NCBI RefSeq assembly: GCF_026151205.1
Contig: NC_087082.1
Location: 18,941,401-19,005,400, forward strand
From: Bolinopsis microptera
Lineage: Eukaryota; Ctenophora; Tentaculata; Lobata; Bolinopsidae
Length of the DNA: 64,000 nucleotides
Reading direction: 5' to 3'
Shown here: positions 33,260-47,577 of the stretch, piece by piece
Numbering within the stretch: position 1 is the stretch's first letter
Layout: every line of letters begins with the position of its first letter
The notes under the pieces: model-generated
Database searches by the model: none
Told to the model about the DNA's origin: nothing
The model's input: only the letters and a program-made list of their open reading frames with translations
Translations under genes and position numbers: made by a program

Positions 33260-33940
33260 CCTGCACGCATCCACTGTACAGACGCTGCCTGGTCACCATG
33301 GGTTGCCTCATCGCCTATATAAAACAAGACATTGAATTGTTGGTAAAGTCACTGTGTTGAGTCGTGTTGGTGGTGGTGGTGGGCCGTGGGGTTGATGGAG
33401 GGGTTCTTCTGGAGTTGGCGGCGCTGTCACAAGCTAACATGTCCGTGATACACTCTTACGCTGCCGCTATTGACTCTGTTAGTTGTCCAATAATCCTTAC
33501 ATGATGGCCTAGCCTCATTGCCTATTATAACACCATACAACCATATGATGACATCTATCATACATCTATATCAGGTGCAGGGGATATTTTTGTAATTTTT
33601 GGGGTATTATAGGGAATGCCTCCATAATAAGGTCCCCATAATACCCCAATAATAATGCTGTAGTGGAATGAACTGACTGACACTAGAAATTTTAAAACTC
33701 GATGTTCTCATACCCTGGTTGTCTACACTATAACTTTTTCCACATTTGGTGTAATGTTTTGTGACACGAAGGCAATTAAAAGCAGTGTAAGTTTTACATT
33801 TGTTGCAATTAAAGTGATTGTCTGCTTTGTCTTGCGCTGGTGGTTAATAGGCCGGTGGGGGTGGTTTGTTTATCATTCTTCTTCGTCTGACACCAAGTTA
33901 GAAAATGAAAACAGGATTCATGTGCTAAATCTGTAATGCA
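33260..33940. other. Repeat fragments, no gene
   Basis: Pieces of the 18520-18825 repeat (TATATAAAAC and GGGGATATTTTTGTAATTTTT words), a GGT-rich stretch near 33370-33420 and otherwise unassigned sequence. No exon is supported. Confidence 0.5.
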
Positions 33941-33946
33941 GGAATA

Positions 33947-35394
33947 CGGGTATCGGCCTTACAAAATGACACGAAAAAGGAGACGGCTCTGAAATGCACA
34001 AAAAATGAGTTTTGTTCATGTTTTATTATCCAGATAGGTAGTTCAACAGGTATATTTTTCTTTCCGGGGGTTGATTTGATTGAAAAACCGAAAATTTTGC
34101 GATAAAAATTGTCATCTTTTAAATCTTCCAAAAAAACATGCCTTACAAAATGACAATTTCGTCACGGCTGTCATTTTTTAACAGCAGCCTATAGAAATTT
34201 GATTTCACCTAGGACAGTTAGATAAATATAATAGATTGAAGATTAGAATAGCTTTTACAGGGAAAAGGATGATTTAAAAAAGTTGGGCAATTTCGCGTGA
34301 GATAGTGCCTTACAAAATGACAACCCAAAACGGCATCACTTCAAATCCGATTTGGGAAAAAGTTTCATTATTCTTTCACGTGTCTTACTGTTAGATATAT
34401 ATGTTGTTTATATTATACCAGTTCTGTTTTTACCAAAATATATTTAAAAAGGAACATTTTTTATACTTTGAAAAAATTTTAAAAATGTCATTTTGTGAGG
34501 CGTAAAAATAATTTTTGTTTTCATACTTGAACACAGTATTTGGTTATATTTTTCAAACTTTTTAAAACTTTTCAGTGTTTAGTTAACGTTTGACATGTTT
34601 TAGGAGTTGTTATTACTCTCTGCTTTCACAAAATAGAAGCTTTATTTCGTTGAGTTTTGAAATCTGAGTTTGAAATCAAAGAGTTTGAAATCAAAGTTTT
34701 GATATCAGAACTGCATTTTTTTAATGCTACTTGATTGTTAACTGTCAGATTATGATTATTTTTAACTCCTTCTTGTATTGACTGTCTCTGATCCATTTTA
34801 GATGATGAAAATAATTCAATCTGAAACATTGTCATTTTGTAAGGCTTTTCGGTGTCATTTTGTGAGGCATTTTGATCAAAATTGATGATCAAACAAACAC
34901 ATTTATGCTCATCATCAGCTTACTGGGTTTAAGAATATCAATAATTAGGCAAAGGGCATCCAATATAAATATGCCATCTTTGTATCATAAAATAAAACTG
35001 TCATTTTGTGAGGCATAACACTGTCATTTTGTGAGGTCATTTTTTTGTCATTTCTTCTACCAAAGTCACTAAATCAGTTTTTTTTATTTGACCAGAGTAG
35101 TCTTTGATTGACATAAGTCATGGTAGTACCTGGTTTTCTGGGGTTAAATTCAAAACTTTCGTCTCCATTCTGGGTAACAGTTAGGCGGGGCAATGACTGA
35201 ACAGCAAAAACGTCCATATTTATGTAAGAAATATAGATTCTATGTCATTATCATTCCTTGGGAAGTGTTAATTAATGCTTTTTCTTTCATACAGTAAAAG
35301 GAATAGGGTTCAATGTATAGGGAACCTAAGCTACAGCATGGTCTATGTGGGCTGTCATTTTGTGAGGCCTGTCATTTTGTAAGGCCGATACCCG
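33947..35394. mobile_element. Non-autonomous DNA transposon with 15-mer array
   Basis: A 1448-bp element has perfect 25-bp terminal inverted repeats starting CGGGTATCGGCC and is flanked by TA on both sides, consistent with a TA target duplication. Inside, and overlapping each terminus, are ten copies of GCCTTACAAAATGAC or its complement. Three lie on the left in one orientation (33956, 34140, 34307) and seven on the right in the other (34487, 34831, 34854, 35000, 35023, 35353, 35371). No transposase frame exists. TA duplication suggests the Tc1/mariner/IS630 side, but the superfamily is not certain. Confidence 0.75.
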
Positions 35395-35396
35395 TA

Positions 35397-38447
<3,051 letters not shown>

Positions 38448-38634
38448 ATAATACTTGGTTTCCGGAGAATGTTTCTTACTAAAAGTAGACTTCTAAATCG
38501 AAAAAGCTCATATTTTCATATATTTTAAGCCAAATTCAGAAATTTGGCAAACTGAAGTTCCACGATTGTTTTTGCTCTTAACGTTTCAGTTATCGAACAG
38601 TGCAGATTATTATTATTTTCGTTAATTTTAGCAG

Positions 38635-38883
38635 TGCAGAAAGACGGTGAGCATGACCAGATTCCAACTGAGTCAATGAGCTCCATTGTTAGCCCAACAC
38701 TGGGTGATGCTATCCCCACAGAGGACTCTAGAGTAGCCCAGTTTGAAGATTACCTGATTTATATCCTTCCACCTCTGGCGACGATCGTACTACCTTTCTC
38801 TTTGTTTAACGTCTATCTTCTGAATGTAACCAATAGATTGGGAAGTTCGTCACATTTTCTCTACCTCAACTTACTTTCTACAG
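38635..38883 (+). CDS. 7TM receptor exon 1 visible (N-tail, TM1, TM2 start)
   Basis: The exon follows a TTTTAGCAG acceptor and ends ACAG|GTACCAG in phase 1. It encodes an acidic extracellular tail (DGEHDQIPTESMSS), TM1 (YLIYILPPLATIVLPFSLFN) and the first half of TM2 (FLYLNLLST). Splicing to the next exon creates an aspartate codon across the junction, giving the L-x3-D arrangement typical of TM2 in rhodopsin-like receptors. No start ATG is in this exon, so a leader exon lies upstream, possibly beyond the GT repeat. Confidence 0.65.
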
Positions 38884-39211
38884 GTACCAGGTTGTTGGAG
38901 TTTGATTAATTTAGTAAATAATTCGCAAACTGTCCTAAGACGTTGATATAATCGTTAAGATTTTATAGTATAATAGATGATATAATAGCTAAAATGATAC
39001 TCATTGCTGTATCAAAGTACTCAGCATATTGTTCAAGGAGTGTTTTTGTGATTGGTGCAGTTATAAAATATTAGTCGATTGCTTCGTCTGAAAAACCTAT
39101 CATATATAGTTTTATTATATAGTTTTACTTGATACTTCAAGCAACAGTTATTGAATGACCATAATATTATGTTTTTACTTTGTAACCATCATACATATAT
39201 AATATTTCCAG

Positions 39212-39354
39212 ATATTCTAACAGCATTATCTGGGATATTTATAGTTATTCACATCAAAAACCAAGACGAACTCAGCTTCTGGCTATTTAAAAACATGATC
39301 TGGCTCTCCTTCTACACAGCTGTACCGCTTCTCTTCAGCTTAGTTACCATCAGG
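39212..39354 (+). CDS. 7TM receptor exon 2 (TM2 end, TM3)
   Basis: Acceptor ATTTCCAG, donor AGG|GTTAGT, phase 1 to 0. It encodes the end of TM2 (ILTALSGIFIVIHI), a short extracellular loop and TM3 (MIWLSFYTAVPLLFSLVTIR). The usual DRY motif after TM3 is replaced by TIR joined to VLSRH, and the disulfide cysteine normal at the start of TM3 is absent. The exon's last bases are the first bases of the 43-bp satellite unit. Confidence 0.7.
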
Positions 39355-42300
39355 GTTAGTTATAACTTAGTATAACTCTTTTACTGTTACCATCAGAGTT
39401 AGTTATAACTTAGTCTAACTCTTTTACTGTTACCATCAGAGTTAGTTATAACTTAGTCTAACTCTTTTACTGTTACCATCAGAGTTAGTTATAACTTAGT
39501 CTAACTCTTTTACTGTTACCATCAGAGTTAGTTATAACTTAGTCTAACTCTTTTACTGTTACCATCAGAGTTAGTTATAACTTAGTCAAACTCTTTTACT
39601 GTTACCATCAGAGTTAGTTATAACTTAGTATAACTCTTTTACTGTTACCATCAGAGTTAGTTATAACTTAGTATAACTCTTTTACTGTTACCATCAGAGT
39701 TAGTTATAACTTAGTCTAACTCTTTTACTGTTACCATCAGAGTTAGTTATATCTTAGTATAACTCTTTTACTGTTACCATCAGAGTTAGTTATAACTTAG
39801 TCTAACTCTTTTACTGTTACCATCAGAGTTAGTTATAACTTAGTATAACTCTTTTACTGTTACCATCAGAGTTAGTTATAACTTAGTCTAACTCTTTTAC
39901 TGTTACCATCAGAGTTAGTTATAACTTAGTCTAACTCTTTTACTGTTACCATCAGAGTTAGTTATATCTTAGTATAACTCTTTTACTGTTACCATCAGAG
40001 TTAGTTATAACTTAGTATAACTCTTTTACTGTTACCATCAGAGTTAGTTATAACTTAGTCTAACTCTTTTACTGTTACCATCAGAGTTAGTTATATCTTA
40101 GTATAACTCTTTTACTGTTACCATCAGAGTTAGTTATAACTTAGTCTAACTCTTTTACTGTTACCATCAGAGTTAGTTATAACTTAGTCTAACTCTTTTA
40201 CTGTTACCATCAGAGTTAGTTATAACTTAGTATAACTCTTTTACTGTTACCATCAGAGTTAGTTATAACTTAGTATAACTCTTTTACTGTTACCATCAGA
40301 GTTAGTTATAACTTAGTCTAACTCTTTTACTGTTACCATCAGAGTTAGTTATAACTTAGTATAACTCTTTTACTGTTACCATCAGAGTTAGTTATAACTT
40401 AGTCTAACTCTTTTACTGTTACCATCAGAGTTAGTTATATCTTAGTCTAACTCTTTTACTGTTACCATCAGAGTTAGTTATAACTTAGTCTAACTCTTTT
40501 ACTGTTACCATCAGAGTTAGTTATATCATAGTCTAACTCTTTTACTGTTACCATCAGAGTTAGTTATATCTTAGTCTAACTCTTTTACTGTTACCATCAG
40601 AGTTAGTTATATCTTAGTATAACTCTTTTACTGTTACCATCAGAGTTAGTTATATCTTAGTCTAACTCTTTTACTGTTACCATCAGAGTTAGTTATATCA
40701 TAGTCTAACTCTTTTACTGTTACCATCAGAGTTAGTTATATCTTAGTCTAACTCTTTTACTGTTACCATCAGAGTTAGTTATAACTTAGTCTAACTCTTT
40801 TACTGTTACCATCAGAGTTAGTTATATCATAGTCTAACTCTTTTACTGTTACCATCAGAGTTAGTTATATCTTAGTCTAACTCTTTTACTGTTACCATCA
40901 GAGTTAGTTATATCATAGTCTAACTCTTTTACTGTTACCATCAGAGTTAGTTATATCTTAGTCTAACTCTTTTACTGTTACCATCAGAGTTAGTTATATC
41001 TTAGTCTAACTCTTTTACTGTTACCATCAGAGTTAGTTATAACTTAGTCTAACTCTTTTACTGTTACCATCAGAGTTAGTTATAACTTAGTCTAACTCTT
41101 TTACTGTTACCATCAGAGTTAGTTATATCTTAGTCTAACTCTTTTACTGTTACCATCAGAGTTAGTTATAACTTAGTCTAACTCTTTTACTGTTACCATC
41201 AGAGTTAGTTATATCATAGTCTAACTCTTTTACTGTTACCATCAGAGTTAGTTATATCTTAGTCTAACTCTTTTACTGTTACCATCAGAGTTAGTTATAT
41301 CATAGTCTAACTCTTTTACTGTTACCATCAGAGTTAGTTATATCTTAGTCTAACTCTTTTACTGTTACCATCAGAGTTAGTTATATCTTAGTCTAACTCT
41401 TTTACTGTTACCATCAGAGTTAGTTATAACTTAGTCTAACTCTTTTACTGTTACCATCAGAGTTAGTTATATCTTAGTCTAACTCTTTTACTGTTACCAT
41501 CAGAGTTAGTTATAACTTAGTCTAACTCTTTTACTGTTACCATCAGAGTTAGTTATATCTTAGTCTAACTCTTTTACTGTTACCATCAGAGTTAGTTATA
41601 ACTTAGTCTAACTCTTTTACTGTTACCATCAGAGTTAGTTATAACTTAGTCTAACTCTTTTACTGTTACCATCAGAGTTAGTTATATCTTAGTCTAACTC
41701 TTTTACTGTTACCATCAGAGTTAGTTATAACGTAGTCTAACTCTTTTACTGTTACCATCAGAGTTAGTTATATCTTAGTCTAACTCTTTTACTGTTACCA
41801 TCAGAGTTAGTTATATCTTAGTCTAACTCTTTTACTGTTACCATCAGAGTTAGTTATAACTTAGTCTAACTCTTTTACTGTTACCATCAGAGTTAGTTAT
41901 AACTTAGTCTAACTCTTTTACTGTTACCATCAGAGTTAGTTATATCTTAGTCTAACTCTTTTACTGTTACCATCAGAGTTAGTTATATCTTAGTCTAACT
42001 CTTTTACTGTTACCATCAGAGTTAGTTATAACTTAGTCTAACTCTTTTACTGTTACCATCAGAGTTAGTTATAACGTAGTATAACTCTTTTACTGTTACC
42101 ATCAGAGTTAGTTATATCTTAGTCTAACTCTTTTACTGTTACCATCAGAGTTAGTTATATCTTAGTCTAACTCTTTTACTGTTACCATCAGAGTTAGTTA
42201 TAACTTAGTCTAACTCTTTTACTGTTACCATCAGAGTTAGTTATAACTTAGTCTAACTCTTTTACTGTTACCATCAGAGTTAGTTATAACTTAGTCTAAC

Positions 42301-43598
42301 TCTTTTACTGTTACCATCAGAGTTAGTTATAACTTAGTCTAACTCTTTTACTGTTACCATCAGAGTTAGTTATAACGTAGTATAACTCTTTTACTGTTAC
42401 CATCAGAGTTAGTTATATCTTAGTCTAACTCTTTTACTGTTACCATCAGAGTTAGTTATATCTTAGTCTAACTCTTTTACTGTTACCATCAGAGTTAGTT
42501 ATAACTTAGTCTAACTCTTTTACTGTTACCATCAGAGTTAGTTATAACGTAGTATAACTCTTTTACTGTTACCATCAGAGTTAGTTATATCTTAGTCTAA
42601 CTCTTTTACTGTTGCCATCAGAGTTAGTTATATCTTAGTCTAACTCTTTTACTGTTACCATCAGAGTTAGTTATAACTTAGTCTAACTCTTTTACTGTTA
42701 CCATCAGAGTTAGTTATAACTTAGTCTAACTCTTTTACTGTTACCATCAGAGTTAGTTATAACTTAGTCTAACTCTTTTACTGTTACCATCAGAGTTAGT
42801 TATATCTTAGTCTAACTCTTTTACTGTTACCATCAGAGTTAGTTATAACGTAGTATAACTCTTTTACTGTTACCATCAGAGTTAGTTATAACGTAGTCTA
42901 ACTCTTTTACTGTTACCATCAGAGTTAGTTATATCTTAGTCTAACTCTTTTACTGTTACCATCAGAGTTAGTTATAACTTAGTCTAACTCTTTTACTGTT
43001 ACCATCAGAGTTAGTTATAACTTAGTCTAACTCTTTTACTGTTACCATCAGAGTTAGTTATATCTTAGTCTAACTCTTTTACTGTTACCATCAGAGTTAG
43101 TTATATCTTAGTCTAACTCTTTTACTGTTACCATCAGAGTTAGTTATATCTTAGTCTAACTCTTTTACTGTTACCATCAGAGTTAGTTATAACTTAGTCT
43201 AACTCTTTTACTGTTACCATCAGAGTTAGTTATAACGTAGTCTAACTCTTTTACTGTTACCATCAGAGTTAGTTATAACTTAGTCTAACTCTTTTACTGT
43301 TACCATCAGAGTTAGTTATAACGTAGTCTAACTCTTTTACTGTTACCATCAGAGTTAGTTATAACTTAGTCTAACTCTTTTACTGTTACCATCAGAGTTA
43401 GTTATAACTTAGTCTAACTCTTTTACTGTTACCATCAGAGTTAGTTATAACTTAGTCTAACTCTTTTACTGTTACCATCAGAGTTAGTTATATCATAGTC
43501 TAACTCTTTTACTGTTACCATCAGGGTTAGTTATATCTTAGTCTAACTCTTTTACTGTTACCATCAGAGTTAGTTATATCATAGTCTAACTCTTTTAC
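39355..43598 (+). repeat. 43-bp intronic satellite, about 98 copies
   Basis: The array fills intron 2 of the receptor, starting at its first intronic base. The unit GTTAGTTATAACTTAGTCTA + ACTCTTTTACTGTTACCATCAGA repeats with very few indels. Variant positions are AACTTA/ATCTTA/ATCATA/AACGTA and GTCTAACT/GTATAACT. The first unit overlaps the exon end (TTACCATCAG), so the founder spanned the exon-intron boundary. Each unit holds a TCTAAC word, a pyrimidine run, CAG and then GTTAGT, which are the parts of both splice sites. Confidence 0.97.
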
Positions 43599-43705
43599 TG
43601 TATAGCTCTTCAAGGTAAATTTAAGCACAAGCCATCTAAGAATACCTTGCAATTCAGAAGAATAAACAGTATTCTTCTGATTTGCTAACTTAAACTCCCT
43701 TGTAG

Positions 43706-43841
43706 GTACTCTCTCGTCATCTAGAGATATCAAAGTGGCTGTCGTACGGACTCAGAATTGCTAAAATAATGGCAGTATTATCCTGGTGCACTGGGCTAGG
43801 AGTAGCTGTCCTGCACAACTGTTATACATTTGGGAGAGTAG
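43706..43841 (+). CDS. 7TM receptor exon 3 (intracellular loop 2, TM4)
   Basis: Acceptor CTTGTAG and a donor GTAG|GTGATT, phase 0 to 1. It encodes VLSRHLEISKWLSYGLRIAK and TM4 (IMAVLSWCTGLGVAVLHNC), with the conserved TM4 tryptophan, then the start of the second extracellular loop with one cysteine. Confidence 0.65.
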
Positions 43842-43965
43842 GTGATTGATTGGGGACCAGATTTGCTTACTGGCCTATGTTTAATTCAAATATAATATAT
43901 TATTATAGAATACAAAATTGATGTAAAAAAGTAGCACAAAATACTTAATAACTCCTTACCTTTTA

Positions 43966-44024
43966 TATGACTGATAAATGATAGACATGACTGATAAATG
44001 ATAGACATGACTGCTAAATGATAG
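43966..44024 (+). repeat. 20-bp triplication at the exon 4 acceptor
   Basis: Three tandem copies of ATGACTGATAAATGATAGAC (the last with CTGCTAAATGATAG) end exactly at the exon 4 acceptor. Each copy holds a branch-point-like CTGATAA/CTGCTAA and a GATAG that could act as a 3' splice site. Confidence 0.8.
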
Positions 44025-44237
44025 GTTCGGAGATAAAGAATGTTCTGATAATGTGCGTTGTGATCCTAACCTGTGGCATGAACCTGTACGTGTGGTTAAC
44101 GTTAAAACGGGTACGATATGAGTCTAGTAGGGTGTACAAAGCAACTGTCACTGCTCTCTTCCTCTTCCTTAACTTCATGTTGTACTATGCTTATGTCACT
44201 GCTGTCAACATCTTCTCAATCTATGCCCTGGCTACAG
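44025..44237 (+). CDS. 7TM receptor exon 4 (TM5, TM6)
   Basis: Phase 1 to 1, donor ACAG|GTATAG. It encodes TM5 (IKNVLIMCVVILTCGMNLYV), a basic third intracellular loop (LTLKRVRYESSRVYKA) and TM6 (VTALFLFLNFMLYYAYVTAV). The FxxCWxP motif common in TM6 is missing. Confidence 0.7.
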
Positions 44238-44783
44238 GTATAGATATTTTAAAATATAAATATAATGTAAGCCGTGTTTCACTTTCGGTTGTGCTCATTT
44301 ACCATGTTTACAATATAATCATAGCACGTGGTTCTTTTAGGTTTAATCGTGTTATATATATATAATCATCATTATATTATATATCATCATTATATATATA
44401 TCATCTAATTTGCTGTTTTTTCTCTTTTCCTTTTTCTTCGATCCATGGCTAAAACATGGCATGACATAATAAGGTTGTATATCATTATAAACTTATGATC
44501 AGATTAAATATTGGTAATGAATAAAATCTTGATAGTAAAACAAATGTTCATGTTATTTACAGTACAATCAATCAATATCAATACAAATTATTTAAGCACC
44601 CAGAACATGCTTCTGTTTTGTGTTAGCTTTGATTATAAATGAAAATGCGTTCGTGATTTTGTGTACGAATGAAATTAGAATATTGAAAGAATCAAAACAT
44701 CTAATATGTACTTTGATGCAAAAGAACTAATTAACTCCCTGGCAATTGCGTCCTTATCAATATCACGTGTTTCTGATCCTCAG

Positions 44784-45076
44784 GCAGCAGTGCATGTTCG
44801 ACCTCATCATGGGTAGGACTCCTGCTCTGCAGTAACAAAGGTAGACACGAGCTAGGCAACTGCTTGCTCATGTTGCACGGGATTGGGAACAACCTGATCC
44901 TGGTGACCATGAATATCAGGATGGCGAGGATAGTGGTGCAGTATCACGTCAGAACAGTTAGAGGTCACGTGAGAACAGCTAGAGGTCACGTGGGAACAGC
45001 TAGAGATCATGTGAGAACCGCTAGAGATTGGTTCAGTGGAGCTGAGGGAGATGAGGGACAGCCGCTAATTTCTTGA
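44784..45076 (+). CDS. 7TM receptor exon 5 (TM7, C-tail)
   Basis: Acceptor TCCTCAG, phase 1, ending at a TGA. It encodes the third extracellular loop, TM7 (ELGNCLLMLHGIGNNLILVT) and an intracellular tail. GNNLILV stands where rhodopsin-like receptors have NPxxY. The tail holds four 7-residue repeats of the RTARGHV type (21-bp units at 44945-45030), each with a threonine next to arginine. AATAAA follows at 45239. The whole gene fits a divergent class A GPCR; ligand unknown. Confidence 0.7.
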
Positions 45077-45508
45077 TATTATTTCTTTAAGAATTATGTT
45101 GGACTAGTTAGTGTTACAAAATGGCATGGGTTGTTCTGTACCTCTAAAGTTTATCAGTATAAAATATGAATATTTTACAACTTTAATTGTTGAACGGCAA
45201 CGGCAAATTTTAGAATTTTGATCGAATTTTTAACGTAAAATAAACCAGTTAGTATATTGCCAAATTTACTCTCCAACTCAACTAGTAAACTTACTTTCTT
45301 TGTCTTCTTTCCATGATTTACCTACGATATAATCCTGGTTTTATCCTCTTTTGTGGCAAAGATAATGTGTCCCAATTTCATGTGTTCTTCTTATACTGTT
45401 AGTGTAGGACCAAAAATATAACAGTGTGCTTTACCTTGTTGATTGCAAAGTTATACTTATGATAATCTTGCTAACACATTATATTATGCACAATAACTAT
45501 AATCGTAT
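45077..45508. other. Short region between convergent genes
   Basis: 3' untranslated region of the receptor and probably of the convergent gene. An AATAAA at 45239-45244 on the plus strand is the likely receptor polyadenylation signal. Confidence 0.5.
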
Positions 45509-45654
45509 TTACTTGTTTTTGTGTCTTCTTTTTCTTCGTCGGGGGCTGTGGTCAATATCACTAATGGTAAGATCGTGGCCACTGTAAGATAGAGCATTGG
45601 AGTCTGAACGCGTATCGTCGCTGAACGAGTCCAGTTCCGACTGTAAGGTCAGTC
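45509..45654 (-). CDS. SGNH-like gene, probable last exon
   Basis: This minus-strand exon has an acceptor ending GGGTACAG and encodes LTLQSELDSFSDDTRSDSNA, then LTISDIDHSPRRRKRRHKNK and a stop. An acidic/serine-rich stretch is followed by a basic nuclear-localisation-like end. Its phase 1 start matches the phase 1 end of the exon at 50521-50690, across the Penelope-like insertion. The join is inferred from phase and orientation only; another acceptor at TCTTACAG (near 45720) is possible. Confidence 0.4.
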
Positions 45655-46149
45655 CTGTACCCGAGCAGCTCCGTCACAGCGCTCTGTGAACCGTCGTCGT
45701 TACAGACTGTGCAACTGTAAGATTAAAAATTATATGTACCATAATAGATCAAACATTTATAATTATATGCTCAGTAACTGATGATATGTATCACTACCCC
45801 AATGAAATGTATTTCACTGATCGTTTGTTTTACGCTCGTTTGAAAAATGAAATGTATTTCACTGATCGTTTGTTTTTCGCTCGTTTTAGTCTTAGTATTC
45901 CTTCCATGATATCCGTTTCCCGACAATCCGGCTGTCTCTCAGTGAGACAGTATCACACTGATGACAGTCTGATGACTGACAAGCTTAACCTCTGCTTCAC
46001 AGTTCTCTTGTTTTTTAATGTTGTTTCGGCCACCGCATGACCGCAAACAGCCTTTACCTTTTTGCTCATGCAGTACTGAAATTGTAGCAACGGTTTTGAT
46101 AAAAGAATTTCAGATGCCTGGCATCGAACTTTCGGATAGAAAGTTCGAA
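45655..46149. other. Intronic region with a short tandem duplication
   Basis: A segment of about 44 bp (GAAATGTATTTCACTGATCG core) is present twice in tandem at about 45800-45891. No exon is supported. Confidence 0.5.
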
Positions 46150-46163
46150 CAATTCCATGTTCA
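46150..46163. repeat. 14-bp direct repeat, left side of Penelope-like pair
   Basis: CAATTCCATGTTCA; the identical word is at 50425-50438. The two bracket the whole inverted structure and are probably a target-site duplication. Confidence 0.7.
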
Positions 46164-46204
46164 TGAAATGAGAGTCTCCACTCAGTGTGTTAAAACATAA
46201 TTCT

Positions 46205-46250
46205 TTGTCGACGTTTCGGCTACATGCCTTTGTCATAAACAGGACGTACT
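46205..46250 (-). other. Possible degenerate hammerhead-like core, PLE copy 1
   Basis: On the minus strand, ATGACAAAGGCATGTAGCCG runs into AAACGTC. The GGC...GCC stem and GAAAC-GTC segment resemble the catalytic core of hammerhead ribozymes known in Penelope-like elements. The first core box is imperfect (ATGACAA for CTGANGA), so activity is doubtful. Confidence 0.25.
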
Positions 46251-46518
46251 GAAAACTTACATAGCTGCAAAGATACAATGTTAAAATAATCTATTAAATT
46301 AATCTATTAATACTACGAAATATAACAACAACAAATAACATCTTGAAACACAACAACAATCACAAATTTATCCAAAAGAAACATAAAATATAACGGCTAA
46401 AAGAATCCAAACCGCAACAAGCCGTGAACAATTCTTCATAATACTACAAACATTTTACCAAGATAGCTCCTTCATAAAACTGATTAATCAAAAATTATCT
46501 AGGTTTATAAGTTCAATA

Positions 46519-47577
46519 TTACATTAACTTCCAAGTATATTTTATCCAATCACCTTCATTTACGGACTCAGACAATTGAGTATTTATTTCTGGGTTTTCA
46601 CGTTTTATTAGAACCGACTGCCACAATTGACGGTCCACATAGTCTTTACATCTTTTTCGAACTATAAACCGAAACGGTATGTTTGGCATTGAAATGTCTG
46701 CATGCTCCTCTAGGTAGTGCTTCCCCATGGCCGTAGATTTGTTGCCATCCCTTACTGATTTGTAGTGTTCCCAGGCTCTACTTCTTTTAAACCTACCAGT
46801 TTCCCCAATGTAGGACTTATTACATATTTGGCATATTAATTGGTAGCAAATGTTTTTGATCATGCAGGATTTATCGCACTGGTAGCATTTGCTGTCACTT
46901 TGTTTATTGCATTTTGTTTGCTGTAGGCTAGATCTTGTTAAAGCTTCCATGAGACGTTGACCTGATGTGAATGTTACCCTGGTGGAATCCAAGAGGTTTT
47001 GATTTCTTAGGGTATAGTAGACTTTTCGACACGTCTGTTCATTTATATAAGGTAATGATAAGTAAGCTATTTTTGAGTTCTTTTTAGGCGCATTTTGTTT
47101 ATCCAGTGTATTCTGTGTTTCTCGAATAAGTTTCTTGACAATATTAGGAGGGAAACTATTCTTCTTTAGCATATCAGCTATTCTGTTGACACTCAGATCT
47201 TGTAGTTCAGGTGTGGAGCTGTTATTGATAGCCCTTCTGATCTCATTTTTGGCTGAGTTCAGAATCGTTCTACGAGGGTGAGCAGAGGCATAATTTAGGA
47301 ATATGTCCTGGCTGGTTGGTTTAACAAATAATGAAAAATCTAACCTCTTGTCCACCGTATTCATATAGATGTTCAGGTCCAAAAATGCAACACAATCTTT
47401 GGAGCACTCATATGTGAACTGTATATCCCTGTTCAACGAGTTAATGTAGTTAAACAGCAATAGTACTGTGTCTTCATCTCCCTCGATTATGCTGAAGCAG
47501 TCATCTACATATCTATCCCACATATCTATGATTGGGAGTCCTACTGGTTTGGGGGGAGCTTCTGGTATGTAGGAATA
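46519..47577 (-). pseudogene. Penelope-like RT palm end plus GIY-YIG endonuclease
   Basis: This minus-strand frame contains APPKPVGLPIIDMWDRYVDD, the catalytic YVDD of the RT palm, then the DLNIYMN segment of the thumb side. A cysteine-rich linker follows (CNKQSDSKCYQCDKSC), then CYQLICQICNKSYIGET with downstream R...EH, the GIY-YIG nuclease core of Penelope-like elements. It ends WIKYTWKLM and a stop. The frame is open but lacks the N-terminal RT fingers, so it cannot be a complete polymerase. Confidence 0.85.
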
